Notes under the pieces: model-generated
What the model was told of the DNA's origin: nothing
What the model saw: only the letters and a program-made list of their open reading frames with translations
Database searches by the model: none
Position numbers and translations under genes: made by a program
Shown here: piece after piece, positions 1-7,267 of the stretch
Position numbering within the stretch: the first letter of the stretch is position 1
How the letters are laid out: every line of letters starts with the position of its first letter
Assembly: GCF_900176505.1 (NCBI RefSeq)
Contig: NZ_FWYB01000006.1
Span: forward strand, 186,001-250,000
Direction: 5' to 3'
DNA: 64,000 bases
Source: Pedobacter nyackensis
GTDB taxonomy: Bacteria; Bacteroidota; Bacteroidia; Sphingobacteriales; Sphingobacteriaceae

Positions 1-446
1 TCTATAGTATCCTCCAAACCAACGTTCTCCAGGGCTTCAGTTATTTTACTATCTATTTCGGCTTGCTCCATTCCTTCCCAATGTCTCCGCACTGGGAATT
101 CAAGATTTTCTCTTACCGTCATCGAATCATAAAGTGCATTACTTTGGAAGAGAAACCCCAGCTTTGTCCGTAGAAGGTCTAACTCGTCCTCCTTCAAAGT
201 GGCAATGTCCTCACCTAAAACATAAACACGCCCACTATCAGGTTTCATTAATCCAACAATGCATTTTACAAGCACCGATTTCCCTGATCCCGATTTACCA
301 AGTACAACCACATTTTCTTGCGTAAAAACTTTCAGGTTGAAATCATCGAGCACCACATTGTCGCCAAACTTTTTATACAAATGTTCAACAACAATTACTG
401 TAGATTTATCCTCACTACTGCCAGCTGTGCTTTCTATTGTTCCCAT
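1..446 (-). CDS. Mla/MCE-type ABC transporter ATP-binding protein (partial, 3' end outside window)
   Basis: This is the ATPase subunit of a probable phospholipid (Mla/Ttg2-type) ABC transporter. About 148 residues are visible, read leftwards from an ATG at 446; the ABC signature and Walker B lie beyond the window edge. A Walker A motif GKSGSGKS sits at residues 50-57. The Q-loop stretch FLFQSNALYDSMTV, near residues 98-111, is typical of the MlaF branch. The start lies 6 bp after the stop of the MlaE-type permease gene, so the two are co-transcribed permease first. An MCE-domain MlaD gene would be expected further left but cannot be seen. The family is clear; the substrate is inferred from it. 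Confidence 0.9.
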   Translation of the reverse strand, partial: MGTIESTAGSSEDKSTVIVVEHLYKKFGDNVVLDDFNLKVFTQENVVVLGKSGSGKSVLVKCIVGLMKPDSGRVYVLGEDIATLKEDELDLLRTKLGFLFQSNALYDSMTVRENLEFPVRRHWEGMEQAEIDSKITEALENVGLEDTI

Positions 447-452
447 AGCTAT

Positions 453-1235
453 TTAATAGTTTAAGCCCATCAGATCTGCGATCTGCACAGCAAGTAAATC
501 GATAATAAAAATCAGGACCGACGACAATACTACTGCAGAGTTTGCCGCAATACCTACGCCTTTGGTCCCCTTATTAGAATTGAAGCCCTTATAACAGCCA
601 ACCACACCAACGGCAAACCCAAAAAAGAATGTTTTGATTACCGCAGGTAGTAAATCATTCAAATCCAGACCTTGAAACACTTGTGTAAAAAACAAACTAA
701 AACTGGTTACTGAATTGATATTCACACCAATATAAGAACCAAATAATGCAATAGCATCAGCTAGTACAGTAAGTATTGGCAGCATCAAAGTTGTTGATAT
801 GATCCTTGTAGCGACCAGGAACTTGAAAGGATTAATTCCACTAACCTCCATAGCGTCGATCTGCTCGGTTACTTTCATAGAACCTAATTCAGCACCAATA
901 CTACTTCCAATTTTTCCAGCAAATATTAACGCAGTTATCACTGGCCCAACTTCCCTTACAATGGATATCCCCACCATTTCGGGCAATTGAGATTCTACAC
1001 CATAAACTATCAAAGACGGTCTTAACTGCATAGTTAAAACCAGTCCCATAATAAATCCAGTCAGGGCAACCAAAGGAAGAGATTTATATCCTATTAAGTA
1101 GCATTGGGTAAGTAGCTCCTTAAATTCGTATCGGGGCTTCATACCTACTATGAAAAAGCGATTTGCAAACTTTGTAATGCTGCCGGTTTCATTAATAAAT
1201 TCTTTGTTACCTTCAGTCAGTGTCCATAGTTTCAT
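453..1235 (-). CDS. MlaE-family ABC transporter permease
   Basis: This 260-residue integral membrane protein is the permease of an Mla-type lipid transporter, which in Gram-negative bacteria moves phospholipids between the membranes. It has the family hallmark REVGPVITALIFAGKIGSSI followed by the coupling-helix segment GAELGSMKVTEQIDAM, then several hydrophobic helices to the C-terminus. The length is usual for the family. It is the first gene of the operon, followed 6 bp later by the ATPase gene. Upstream lie a -7-like box and a palindrome pair shared with the stress genes to the right, so this lipid transporter appears to belong to the same regulon. Confidence 0.92.
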   Translation of the reverse strand: MKLWTLTEGNKEFINETGSITKFANRFFIVGMKPRYEFKELLTQCYLIGYKSLPLVALTGFIMGLVLTMQLRPSLIVYGVESQLPEMVGISIVREVGPVITALIFAGKIGSSIGAELGSMKVTEQIDAMEVSGINPFKFLVATRIISTTLMLPILTVLADAIALFGSYIGVNINSVTSFSLFFTQVFQGLDLNDLLPAVIKTFFFGFAVGVVGCYKGFNSNKGTKGVGIAANSAVVLSSVLIFIIDLLAVQIADLMGLNY

Positions 1236-1272
1236 TTCCTTTAATTTATCAGCCTGTATATCAAATTGTATA

Positions 1273-1338
1273 GAAAGTTAACAAAAAACAAAGCCTGGTA
1301 GAATGACACAAATCATTAGAAAATATGATTCTAGACAA
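1273..1338 (-). promoter_or_regulatory. mlaE promoter with two ATGAC-N4-GTCAT-type sites
   Basis: Read on the minus strand, TAACTTTC (1280-1273) matches the Bacteroidota -7 box TAnnTTTG at five of six positions and predicts a start near 1268, about 33 nt before the ATG. The palindrome ATGACACAAATCAT (1303-1316) is centred 36.5 bp from the end of that box, about -41.5. A second copy, ATGATTCTAGACAA (1325-1338), is centred exactly 22 bp further upstream. The architecture matches the other promoters of this block. Confidence 0.65.
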
Positions 1339-1367
1339 TTACATAACACTTATTATCTACAGGTTAC

Positions 1368-1411
1368 ATGACCACCGTCATTGTGTAGTCTAACTACTTC
1401 AACTAACTTTG
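1368..1411 (+). promoter_or_regulatory. Promoter and perfect ATGAC-N4-GTCAT palindrome for the hydrolase operon
   Basis: ATGACCACCGTCAT (1368-1381) has perfect palindromic arms. A perfect -7 box TAACTTTG lies at 1404-1411, 36.5 bp from the palindrome centre to its final G, which puts the site at about -41.5. The predicted start is 1416-1417, directly at the ATG of the hydrolase, so its mRNA may be leaderless or nearly so. No convincing second site is seen at -63.5. Confidence 0.7.
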
Positions 1412-1416
1412 TACTT

Positions 1417-2067
1417 ATGGAAACCAGGTTTCATAACGACATCAGCATCCCTGTAAACGGCATACGTTTAAGGGGTGAGTTGTGCGTTCCAATTAACGCC
1501 AGTTCCATCATAGTTTTCTCTCATGGCAGTGGCAGCAGTCGCCTAAGCCCACGCAACAGACAAGTTGCCCTTTACTTACAAAAAAGAAACTTTGGCACTT
1601 TACTATTTGATTTGCTCACGCCGGAAGAGGATCATAACTACCATAACCGTTTTGAGATCGATCTTTTGCAAGAAAGATTGGTTCAGGCTACAATATGGCT
1701 GCAGAACTTTCCGGTAGCACGCAACACTGCGATAGGTTTTTTTGGAGCCAGTACAGGAGCGGCATCAGCTTTAAAAGCTGTTATAGACTTACCCTATGTT
1801 TTCGCCCTTGTTTCCCGTGGTGGACGCCCGGATCTTGCTATGCAAGACCTACCTACGGTAAATGTGCCAACACTACTGATCGTTGGTAGTGAAGACGAGC
1901 AGGTGTTACAATATAACAGGATGGCCTATCAAATGCTTAACTGTGAAAAAAGCCTTGAAATAGTTAATGGGGCGACACACCTGTTTGAAGAACCAGGAAA
2001 AATGGAAATCGTATCAGAACTGGCTGCAAACTGGTTTAATCAGCATGTACCAAACCCTTCAGCTTAA
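1417..2067 (+). CDS. Dienelactone hydrolase-like alpha/beta hydrolase
   Basis: This 216-residue serine hydrolase resembles dienelactone hydrolase. The nucleophile elbow is a modified GFFGASTGAASAL, with Ser in G-A-S-T-G, and follows strands typical of the fold (IIVFSHGSGSSRLSPRN forms the oxyanion-side loop). The acid is probably in IVGSEDEQV and the histidine in NGATHLFEEPGK. The ATG at 1417 is preferred over an upstream in-frame TTG at 1381, because that TTG lies within the palindromic site upstream of the -7 box. A phosphoribosyltransferase gene follows after 24 bp. Hydrolases of this type often pair with such transferases in stress clusters; the substrate is unknown. Confidence 0.85.
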   Translation: METRFHNDISIPVNGIRLRGELCVPINASSIIVFSHGSGSSRLSPRNRQVALYLQKRNFGTLLFDLLTPEEDHNYHNRFEIDLLQERLVQATIWLQNFPVARNTAIGFFGASTGAASALKAVIDLPYVFALVSRGGRPDLAMQDLPTVNVPTLLIVGSEDEQVLQYNRMAYQMLNCEKSLEIVNGATHLFEEPGKMEIVSELAANWFNQHVPNPSA

Positions 2068-2091
2068 TTTTTGAGGATAAAAACAATCATC

Positions 2092-2706
2092 ATGTTTAAA
2101 AACAGAATAGATGCCGGTAGTATGCTGGCCGCGAAACTTATCAGATACAAAGATAATTCGGGTATTGTGCTTGCCGTACCACGCGGCGGAGTTCCTGTAG
2201 CTTATGTTGTTGCCAAAGAACTCGGATTCCCATTAGAACTTGTCCTTACAAAGAAAATAGGCCACCCGAGCAATAAAGAATATGCTATAGGTGCAGCCAG
2301 CCTGACCGATTATTTCGTATCCTCCCCCCATGAAGTGACAACGGCTTATGTTGCACAGGAGCTCATAGCAGTCCGTCATCGACTGCTGGCTATGCAGCAA
2401 AAATTTATGGGCCATGGGAAACCAACAAGTCTCACCGGAAAAACCGTTATCGTTGTTGATGATGGCATGGCTACAGGAAATACGCTCCTGAGCACGGTTC
2501 AGCTGATCAAAAAAGAAAAGCCCGAAAATATAATTATCGCAGTACCCGTAGCATCTGCAAGCGCAGTTCAGAAACTAATGAATGAGGGGGTTGAAGTCAT
2601 AACACTAGGTATACCTCCCGGCTTTAACAGCGTAGGTGCCTATTATCAAAATTTCAATGAAGTGACAGATGATGAAGTGATCTTTTATTTGGATGCTAAT
2701 AAGTAA
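2092..2706 (+). CDS. Phosphoribosyltransferase family protein (COG1926 type)
   Basis: This 204-residue type I phosphoribosyltransferase-fold protein has the PRPP-binding motif VIVVDDGMATGNTL near residues 124-137 and the family start LAVPRGGVPVAY near residue 30. Members of this group are often found beside universal stress proteins and small hydrolases, but their substrate is not established. The ATG at 2092 is chosen over an in-frame TTG at 2071; a GAGGA lies about 14 nt upstream of it. It forms an operon with the hydrolase. Its 3' end overlaps the convergent baeRF-like gene by 11 bp, leaving no room for a separate terminator. Confidence 0.88.
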   Translation: MFKNRIDAGSMLAAKLIRYKDNSGIVLAVPRGGVPVAYVVAKELGFPLELVLTKKIGHPSNKEYAIGAASLTDYFVSSPHEVTTAYVAQELIAVRHRLLAMQQKFMGHGKPTSLTGKTVIVVDDGMATGNTLLSTVQLIKKEKPENIIIAVPVASASAVQKLMNEGVEVITLGIPPGFNSVGAYYQNFNEVTDDEVIFYLDANK

Positions 2707-3790
2707 GCAGTGCAATATGTTCATATTCCTTTAAGGCATCATGTTCTGCAAATTCAACATCACCGCCATTGGCTAATACTTTTTCTATCATATCATCTAC
2801 TGCATCCCTGATATAGGAGAATTCATTATAAGGTTTACTCAGTTCTTCAATGGCAAACTGGTTGCTTCCATGTTGTGCAGAAAAAACATAATCACTTTCT
2901 ACAAAAAGGCGATGGCCAAGGTTATTCGTTACCGCTTCCCATACTGCTTTTACACCCGCTACCAATCTATGTTTACCATCCGCCTCATCTAAGATACTAA
3001 TGATCTTTTTCTGTTTTTCATGCCGCCATATTTCCAGATGGGGCTTTAGCACTTCATAAAGTTGCGGGAAGCTCAGCTCCTCGTAATTGCCTTCTATGTA
3101 AGCTGCTATAGCACCTTCATGTTTAGTGAGTTTTTTAAAATGACCCAGAATTTTCGTTACGCCCAAAACGAAGACAGGTAATTGATATGCTTTGATCACC
3201 TGCTCCAACTCCTTATCAATATGCTCCAAAAATTTATCGGTTACAATTTCTTTACGATCACCTGCATCGGTAAAATTGGCTACCTTCTCAGGCCATTCAT
3301 TTACATAAGCATTGATGTTCTCTGGAATTTGAGATTCGATCCTCTTAAATTCAGCATTATCGCCTTCATACATCCTGCTCTGTTTTCCACTAAGCATTAG
3401 TACCATATATTTATCAGCTTGTTTTTTATCATAAATGAGGTCACGAATTTCAAACGACTCGTCAATTATAATCCGCTCCTGAACAACGATATCCAGAAAA
3501 AGAATCTTTTCGAATACAAGGGATACAAATATGGCGACACTTTTTTTACGATGGTCAATAGCGATTCCTTCGATAAGTGCTCTTAATTTTTCCATCATTT
3601 GTTTACAAATGTCGTCAGGATAGTCCTTTTCCAACTCTAGCTCTACTTTATCTGCGGCTATTTTGAGGGAATGCATTAGTTCTTTCTCCAAACTTATTTT
3701 AACGCCAAAAGGCACTAAAATTGAAACTGCAGGCCTATAATGTAATGCACCTATTACCTCCTTAATGTCGGATGTTATTATAGTGTTCAT
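2696..3790 (-). CDS. Bacterial archaeo-eukaryotic release factor-like protein (baeRF family 3 type)
   Basis: This 364-residue protein has the layout of baeRF proteins: an N-terminal alpha/beta domain starting with a DIKEVIGALHYRPAVSILVP-like stretch, a central eRF1-domain-2-like part (KQADKYMVLMLSGKQSRMYEG) and a C-terminal domain with VWEAVTNNLGHRLFVESDY. These bacterial relatives of eRF1/Dom34 are proposed, not proven, to act on stalled ribosomes or under stress. It is the last gene of a five-gene minus-strand operon starting at 6145, 31 bp after the DUF892 gene. The tail overlaps the convergent phosphoribosyltransferase gene. Confidence 0.75.
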   Translation of the reverse strand: MNTIITSDIKEVIGALHYRPAVSILVPFGVKISLEKELMHSLKIAADKVELELEKDYPDDICKQMMEKLRALIEGIAIDHRKKSVAIFVSLVFEKILFLDIVVQERIIIDESFEIRDLIYDKKQADKYMVLMLSGKQSRMYEGDNAEFKRIESQIPENINAYVNEWPEKVANFTDAGDRKEIVTDKFLEHIDKELEQVIKAYQLPVFVLGVTKILGHFKKLTKHEGAIAAYIEGNYEELSFPQLYEVLKPHLEIWRHEKQKKIISILDEADGKHRLVAGVKAVWEAVTNNLGHRLFVESDYVFSAQHGSNQFAIEELSKPYNEFSYIRDAVDDMIEKVLANGGDVEFAEHDALKEYEHIALLTY

Positions 3791-3821
3791 GATGAAAAAA
3801 TATTAATAAAGATTAAATGCA

Positions 3822-4337
3822 CTAAGGCAATGCTATGGGCGATTTAGCTTTTACATTAACTTCATATTCAGCTAACTGAGACAAGCGATCATCGATGTGT
3901 TTTTCATTAATTTCAGCTTCATGAAATATTTCAGCACTCTTAGCTAATTCAAGAAGCTTAGCAAAAGCTGCTGCTGTTCCATACAGGCAAATTTTAAAAT
4001 GGTTAATGGCCTGTACACGGGCAAGTAAACAAGCATCTCTGACCTCTGCATTAGAACAGTGTGAAAGCTCCTCCTGAGTTTCCTCTATAAGAACCCGCAT
4101 GATTCGATTGTTCACATTTAATAAACTAATTTGTTCCTGATCTATAAACTCCTCCAGTCTTAACAAATGCTGCCCAACAAAATCAAGATACTTCTGAAGA
4201 GCCGTTTTTAATTGAAAAGAGTTTGCTATACTAATCCACTTGGGCAAAGTCATTTTCAATTCATTTTCAGCGCTAACAAACTTGCTGATGTCATAATCAA
4301 TCAAGTTGTGGAGGGTATTGATAACCGGATTTTCCAT
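3822..4337 (-). CDS. DUF892 (YciE/YciF-like) ferritin-fold protein
   Basis: This 171-residue, almost entirely helical protein fits the DUF892 family of small ferritin-like proteins. The start NTLHNLIDYDISKFVSAENE corresponds to the family pattern of a short helix followed by E near residue 25. The middle shows LKTALQKYLDFVGQHLLRLE, and the C-terminal half has AINHFKICLYGTAAAFAKLL and an acidic helix EAEINEKHIDDRLSQLAE. Family members bind a di-metal centre and are induced by stress. One usual metal-site Glu before the H of AINHFK is replaced by Asn, so metal binding is uncertain here. It lies within the 6145-2696 operon. Confidence 0.7.
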   Translation of the reverse strand: MENPVINTLHNLIDYDISKFVSAENELKMTLPKWISIANSFQLKTALQKYLDFVGQHLLRLEEFIDQEQISLLNVNNRIMRVLIEETQEELSHCSNAEVRDACLLARVQAINHFKICLYGTAAAFAKLLELAKSAEIFHEAEINEKHIDDRLSQLAEYEVNVKAKSPIALP

Positions 4338-4357
4338 GATATTTTGAATTTTTATTT

Positions 4358-4780
4358 TTACACATCATAAAGTTCATCTTCCTCTATTACTTTTTCTATA
4401 ATAGCGTAAATCTCTTTTTTTACGTTTCTGGTTTTTTGCGTTAACTCTTCCATAAGCGGCCATAGTTTACCATACCGCTCTTCTAAATCTTTTTGTTCAT
4501 CGTCGTCCATAGCTTCAGCTGTCGACTTTACCTTTGACATATATGAACCAAGCTGTTTGTCTATCGCATGTCTTTCCTCCTCCAGCATAACCAATTCATG
4601 TTCAATATGCTTTAAACTATCTATATGCCTGGGCGTTGTCAGGCGGTTGAAATAATTATCCAATAATTTATGCAGAAATGAACATTCAGATTTATAAAAC
4701 TCCAAATCAGATGTCCAGGTTTTTACTTTATTCAAATCCTGCAAAATATGTTCAGATATGTCGTGTTTACTTTTCATCAT
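4358..4780 (-). CDS. Uncharacterised helical protein, paralogue 1 of a three-member local family
   Basis: This 140-residue protein is predicted to be almost all helix with charged coiled-coil character. It shares with the proteins at 5723-6145 and 6279-6689 the block W-T-S-D-L-E-F-x-K near residue 20, then F-x-(H/N)-(K/R)-(L/V)-L-D-x-x-F and a LTTP/LTSP turn, then a run of heptad-like charged helix and an acidic end. I do not recognise a named family and assign no function. It has no signal peptide or membrane segment, so it is cytoplasmic. It is third in the operon from 6145, between a universal stress protein and the DUF892 gene. Confidence 0.8.
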   Translation of the reverse strand: MMKSKHDISEHILQDLNKVKTWTSDLEFYKSECSFLHKLLDNYFNRLTTPRHIDSLKHIEHELVMLEEERHAIDKQLGSYMSKVKSTAEAMDDDEQKDLEERYGKLWPLMEELTQKTRNVKKEIYAIIEKVIEEDELYDV

Positions 4781-4801
4781 AGTTAGTTTTTGGCATGAAA
4801 A

Positions 4802-5710
4802 CTATTGTCTATGCCCCGTCATTGTTTTCTTAACAGCCTTACCTGGTTTTTTCTCTAATGTGGAAGGGAATACTAACAAGGGTAATTGTTGTTTAAATAG
4901 TGATTTTTTAACGATTCCCTCTTTAAGCATCCTGATAAAATAGGAATGATGCTGATGCGTAAAGGCAAGAAGATCAGATTCCCTTTCTTTACACAAATGA
5001 TTCAACCGCTCTATAAGGTCTTTCCCCTTAACACTGTTGTATATCACTGAGGGATATTTATTATCACTCAATTGTTTGATATAATCAACAACCTCTTTAT
5101 TGGTACGTGTGCCTGAGTCACCATATATATTCACATGAACAATCTCTAATTGGAATTCAAACATTTTCCCCATTTTCACGAGATATTCTATGGCATCAAT
5201 ATCGCTTTCATTATAGTTTGTCGCGAATATGACTTTGTTAAGTCTGGTGATGTATTTTTTTTCAGGAACAATCAAAACCGGACAAATGGCATGATCGATT
5301 ACGGCACTTGTATCACTTCCAAACATGATGTGATCAATATTGGTCCCTGTGCGCCCGCCCATCATGATAAGGTCCACATTTTCTTTCCTGACAATATCAT
5401 TAATATTCGAAGCGAGCGTACCTTCTTTTAACAGTATACGCACCGTTGGTTTACGCTGATCTAAATAAATATCAGCAATAATCTTTTTAAGATGATCGGC
5501 TTGTTGTTTTAGTTTGTTTTCACACTCATCTTCCCATGAAATATTCTCATTTACCAGGATGACTCCCGGATAATAAGGTATAGCAGGAACCGTATAATTA
5601 GAATTAAACAGCAGTATATTCGCCCGAAGCCTTCCTGCAAGCATAGCAGCAGATTCTGCCGCCTTTAATGCATTCTGAGAAAAATTCGTCAATACTAAAA
5701 TCGTTTTCAT
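4802..5710 (-). CDS. Universal stress protein, tandem UspA domains
   Basis: This 302-residue protein consists of two Usp domains. The first begins MKTILVLTNFSQNALKAAES and ends with GGRTGTNIDHIMFGSDTS, which resembles the ATP-binding loop G-x2-G-x9-G-S/T except that the second Gly position is Thr. The second domain (from about residue 150, KVIFATNYNESDIDAIEYL) lacks a clear nucleotide loop. The ATG at 5710 is preferred over an in-frame TTG at 5722. It is second in the operon, 12 bp after the helical paralogue gene 5723-6145. Usp proteins respond to starvation, redox stress or oxygen limitation; no partner is evident from sequence. Confidence 0.9.
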   Translation of the reverse strand: MKTILVLTNFSQNALKAAESAAMLAGRLRANILLFNSNYTVPAIPYYPGVILVNENISWEDECENKLKQQADHLKKIIADIYLDQRKPTVRILLKEGTLASNINDIVRKENVDLIMMGGRTGTNIDHIMFGSDTSAVIDHAICPVLIVPEKKYITRLNKVIFATNYNESDIDAIEYLVKMGKMFEFQLEIVHVNIYGDSGTRTNKEVVDYIKQLSDNKYPSVIYNSVKGKDLIERLNHLCKERESDLLAFTHQHHSYFIRMLKEGIVKKSLFKQQLPLLVFPSTLEKKPGKAVKKTMTGHRQ

Positions 5711-5722
5711 GATAACTATCAA

Positions 5723-6145
5723 TTATATATCATTAAATAAACTTTCATCTTTCATTACCTTCTCCACAATATCAAACAATTCCTTTTTTGTTTCCCGGTA
5801 ATCCTTTATGAGCGTTGTCATTAAATCCTGCAATTTGCTTTGCTTATTTTCTATTCCTTCCAAATCCTCTGGCATGATATCTTCAGCCATGAGTTCGACC
5901 TTTGTGAGTTGTTCTGTAAGCACCTTATCGGTTTGATGTCTTTCTTCTTCAAACTTTAATAATTTAGCTTCTATCGCTTTTAACTTTTCAATGAAATAAG
6001 GAGAGGTCAGACGAATAAAATAATCATCCAGCAAACGATGAAAGAAGCTGGTTTCTACTTTAAAAAATTCAAGATCAGATGTCCAATGTTTGGCTTCTAC
6101 ATAATACTGTAGAGATTTGGATGATAAATTTGCCGGTGTTTTCAT
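5723..6145 (-). CDS. Uncharacterised helical protein, paralogue 2
   Basis: This 140-residue helical protein is clearly homologous to 4358-4780. Shared blocks include WTSDLEF, SFFHRLLDDYFIRLTSP, ERHQTDK and a C-terminal E-(L/I)-(F/Y)-x-I-(V/I)-E-K-V segment. The function is unknown. It is the first gene of a five-gene operon (helical protein, Usp, helical protein, DUF892, baeRF), with a predicted 53-nt leader from the promoter at 6203-6268. The repeated WTSDLEF block could be a binding surface; that is inference. No metal or catalytic signature is seen. Confidence 0.8.
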   Translation of the reverse strand: MKTPANLSSKSLQYYVEAKHWTSDLEFFKVETSFFHRLLDDYFIRLTSPYFIEKLKAIEAKLLKFEEERHQTDKVLTEQLTKVELMAEDIMPEDLEGIENKQSKLQDLMTTLIKDYRETKKELFDIVEKVMKDESLFNDI

Positions 6146-6202
6146 ATCAAAAAAAATTAAATGTCGACTACCCCGTCATAAATGACACACTGATTTATAC
6201 CT

Positions 6203-6268
6203 CAAATTTAAACACCCGTCTTCCTTATAGCTATGATGGTTGTCATGCTACAACATGATGCTCATCAT
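6203..6268 (-). promoter_or_regulatory. Promoter and tandem palindromic sites for the five-gene stress operon
   Basis: On the minus strand a perfect -7 box TAAATTTG occupies 6210-6203, giving a predicted start near 6198. ATGATGGTTGTCAT (6233-6246) is centred 36.5 bp from the box end, about -41.5. ATGATGCTCATCAT (6255-6268), a perfect palindrome, is centred exactly 22 bp further upstream, about -63.5. This is the clearest example of the double-site arrangement. Confidence 0.75.
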
Positions 6269-6278
6269 ACCAGCATAT

Positions 6279-6689
6279 TCATACCTGTTTGGAGTCCAGA
6301 TATGCTCCAATAACAAGAAAAATCTCTTCTTTTATAACCCGGTATTCATGAATCCAATCGATCATTAAGTATTCCAGATGAGCGCGTTTTTCGGCTAGTT
6401 CTTCTGTATGTTCATCTAATGAATCTTTGGCAAGCTGTTCGAGATTTTCAAGCTGCAGGTCCAGTAATTCTTTGATTTGATGCTCCTCACTTACCAATAC
6501 GGATAGCCTGATACCAAGTTGTTTTAACTTGTCCTGAACTTCAGGAACAACCAGTCCCTGAAAATGTTCATCCAGCACCCTGTTTAAGAAAGTGATTTCG
6601 AGGTTAGAAAAATAAAGATCTGATTTCCATCTTCTGGAAGTGATGTAATACTCCAATGCTCGTGCAGATAACTTTGATAAGGTTTCCAT
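6279..6689 (-). CDS. Uncharacterised helical protein, paralogue 3
   Basis: This 136-residue protein is the most divergent of the three. It keeps the pattern Y-Y-x-x-(S/A)-(R/K)-x-W-(K/T)-S-D-L near residues 14-25, F-L-N-R-V-L-D-E-H-F and an all-helical charged remainder with EEHQIKE in place of EERHQTDK. No known domain is recognised. It lies 47 bp downstream of the Hsp20 gene and is probably co-transcribed with it from the promoter at 7192-7257. No terminator is visible between its stop and the palindromes at 6233-6268 that serve the next operon. Confidence 0.78.
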   Translation of the reverse strand: METLSKLSARALEYYITSRRWKSDLYFSNLEITFLNRVLDEHFQGLVVPEVQDKLKQLGIRLSVLVSEEHQIKELLDLQLENLEQLAKDSLDEHTEELAEKRAHLEYLMIDWIHEYRVIKEEIFLVIGAYLDSKQV

Positions 6690-6736
6690 CGCCTAAGTTA
6701 AAAAGGGATGCCTGGATCAGACATCCCCAATAAAGA

Positions 6737-7165
6737 TCAATCAATACTTATTTCCTTTTTGTTTGGCAGAGCTTTAACAGCTTTTTTGATGCTAACCTTA
6801 AGCAAACCGTTATCGTAGTTTGCTTTCATATCGTCTTCTTCAATATTTTCAGGCAAGCTAAAACTTCTGGAAAACGAAGAGCAGGAGAACTCTTTACGGG
6901 TATAGTTCTTTTTAACCTCTTTGTGTTCCGTTTTGGTCTCTGCACTAATGGTAAGCATTCCATCCTCAGAGGTAATTTTAAAATCTCCCTTTTTAAATCC
7001 GGGAGCTGACATCTCAAGTTCATAACTACCTTCTTCATCACGGATATTTACAGCCGGCATAAACTCTGTATTCACAAAGGGTTTATTAAAAACATCAGTA
7101 TTGAAAAAATCATCCATCACTGAAAGCAGTGTTGGGAAAGCTTTGGATTTTACTAAAGTTGTCAT
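6737..7165 (-). CDS. Hsp20 / alpha-crystallin family small heat-shock protein
   Basis: This 142-residue small heat-shock protein is an ATP-independent holdase chaperone. The alpha-crystallin domain runs from about residue 36 to 140, beginning MPAVNIRDEEGSYELEMSAP and including GLLKVSIKKAVK, in which GLL is the conserved A-x-x-x-n-GvL region. The C-terminal tail ends KKEISID. The N-terminal part FPTLLSVMDDFFNTDVFNKP is the usual hydrophobic substrate-binding arm. The predicted leader is 22 nt. It heads a two-gene unit with the helical paralogue 6279-6689. Confidence 0.95.
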   Translation of the reverse strand: MTTLVKSKAFPTLLSVMDDFFNTDVFNKPFVNTEFMPAVNIRDEEGSYELEMSAPGFKKGDFKITSEDGMLTISAETKTEHKEVKKNYTRKEFSCSSFSRSFSLPENIEEDDMKANYDNGLLKVSIKKAVKALPNKKEISID

Positions 7166-7191
7166 GATTATTAGGATTTAAGTTAATGGAT

Positions 7192-7257
7192 CAAAATTAA
7201 TTTGAATATCCCGCTGTAAGAATGACTTCCATTAGCAATTGTGATGACTTACGTCAC
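7192..7257 (-). promoter_or_regulatory. hsp20 promoter with double palindromic site
   Basis: A perfect -7 box TAATTTTG lies at 7199-7192 on the minus strand, with a predicted start near 7187. The site 7222-7235 (ATGACTTCCATTAG, one good half-site) is centred 36.5 bp from the box end. The stronger site ATGACTTACGTCAC (7244-7257) is centred exactly 22 bp upstream of it. Here the distal copy is the better one. Confidence 0.65.
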
Positions 7258-7267
7258 TTCGCGCTAA

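Noticed and set aside
1381..1416. Longer hydrolase reading frame starting with TTG at 1381
   Set aside because: The codons lie inside or just after the palindromic operator and upstream of a perfect -7 box; the ATG at 1417 fits the family start.
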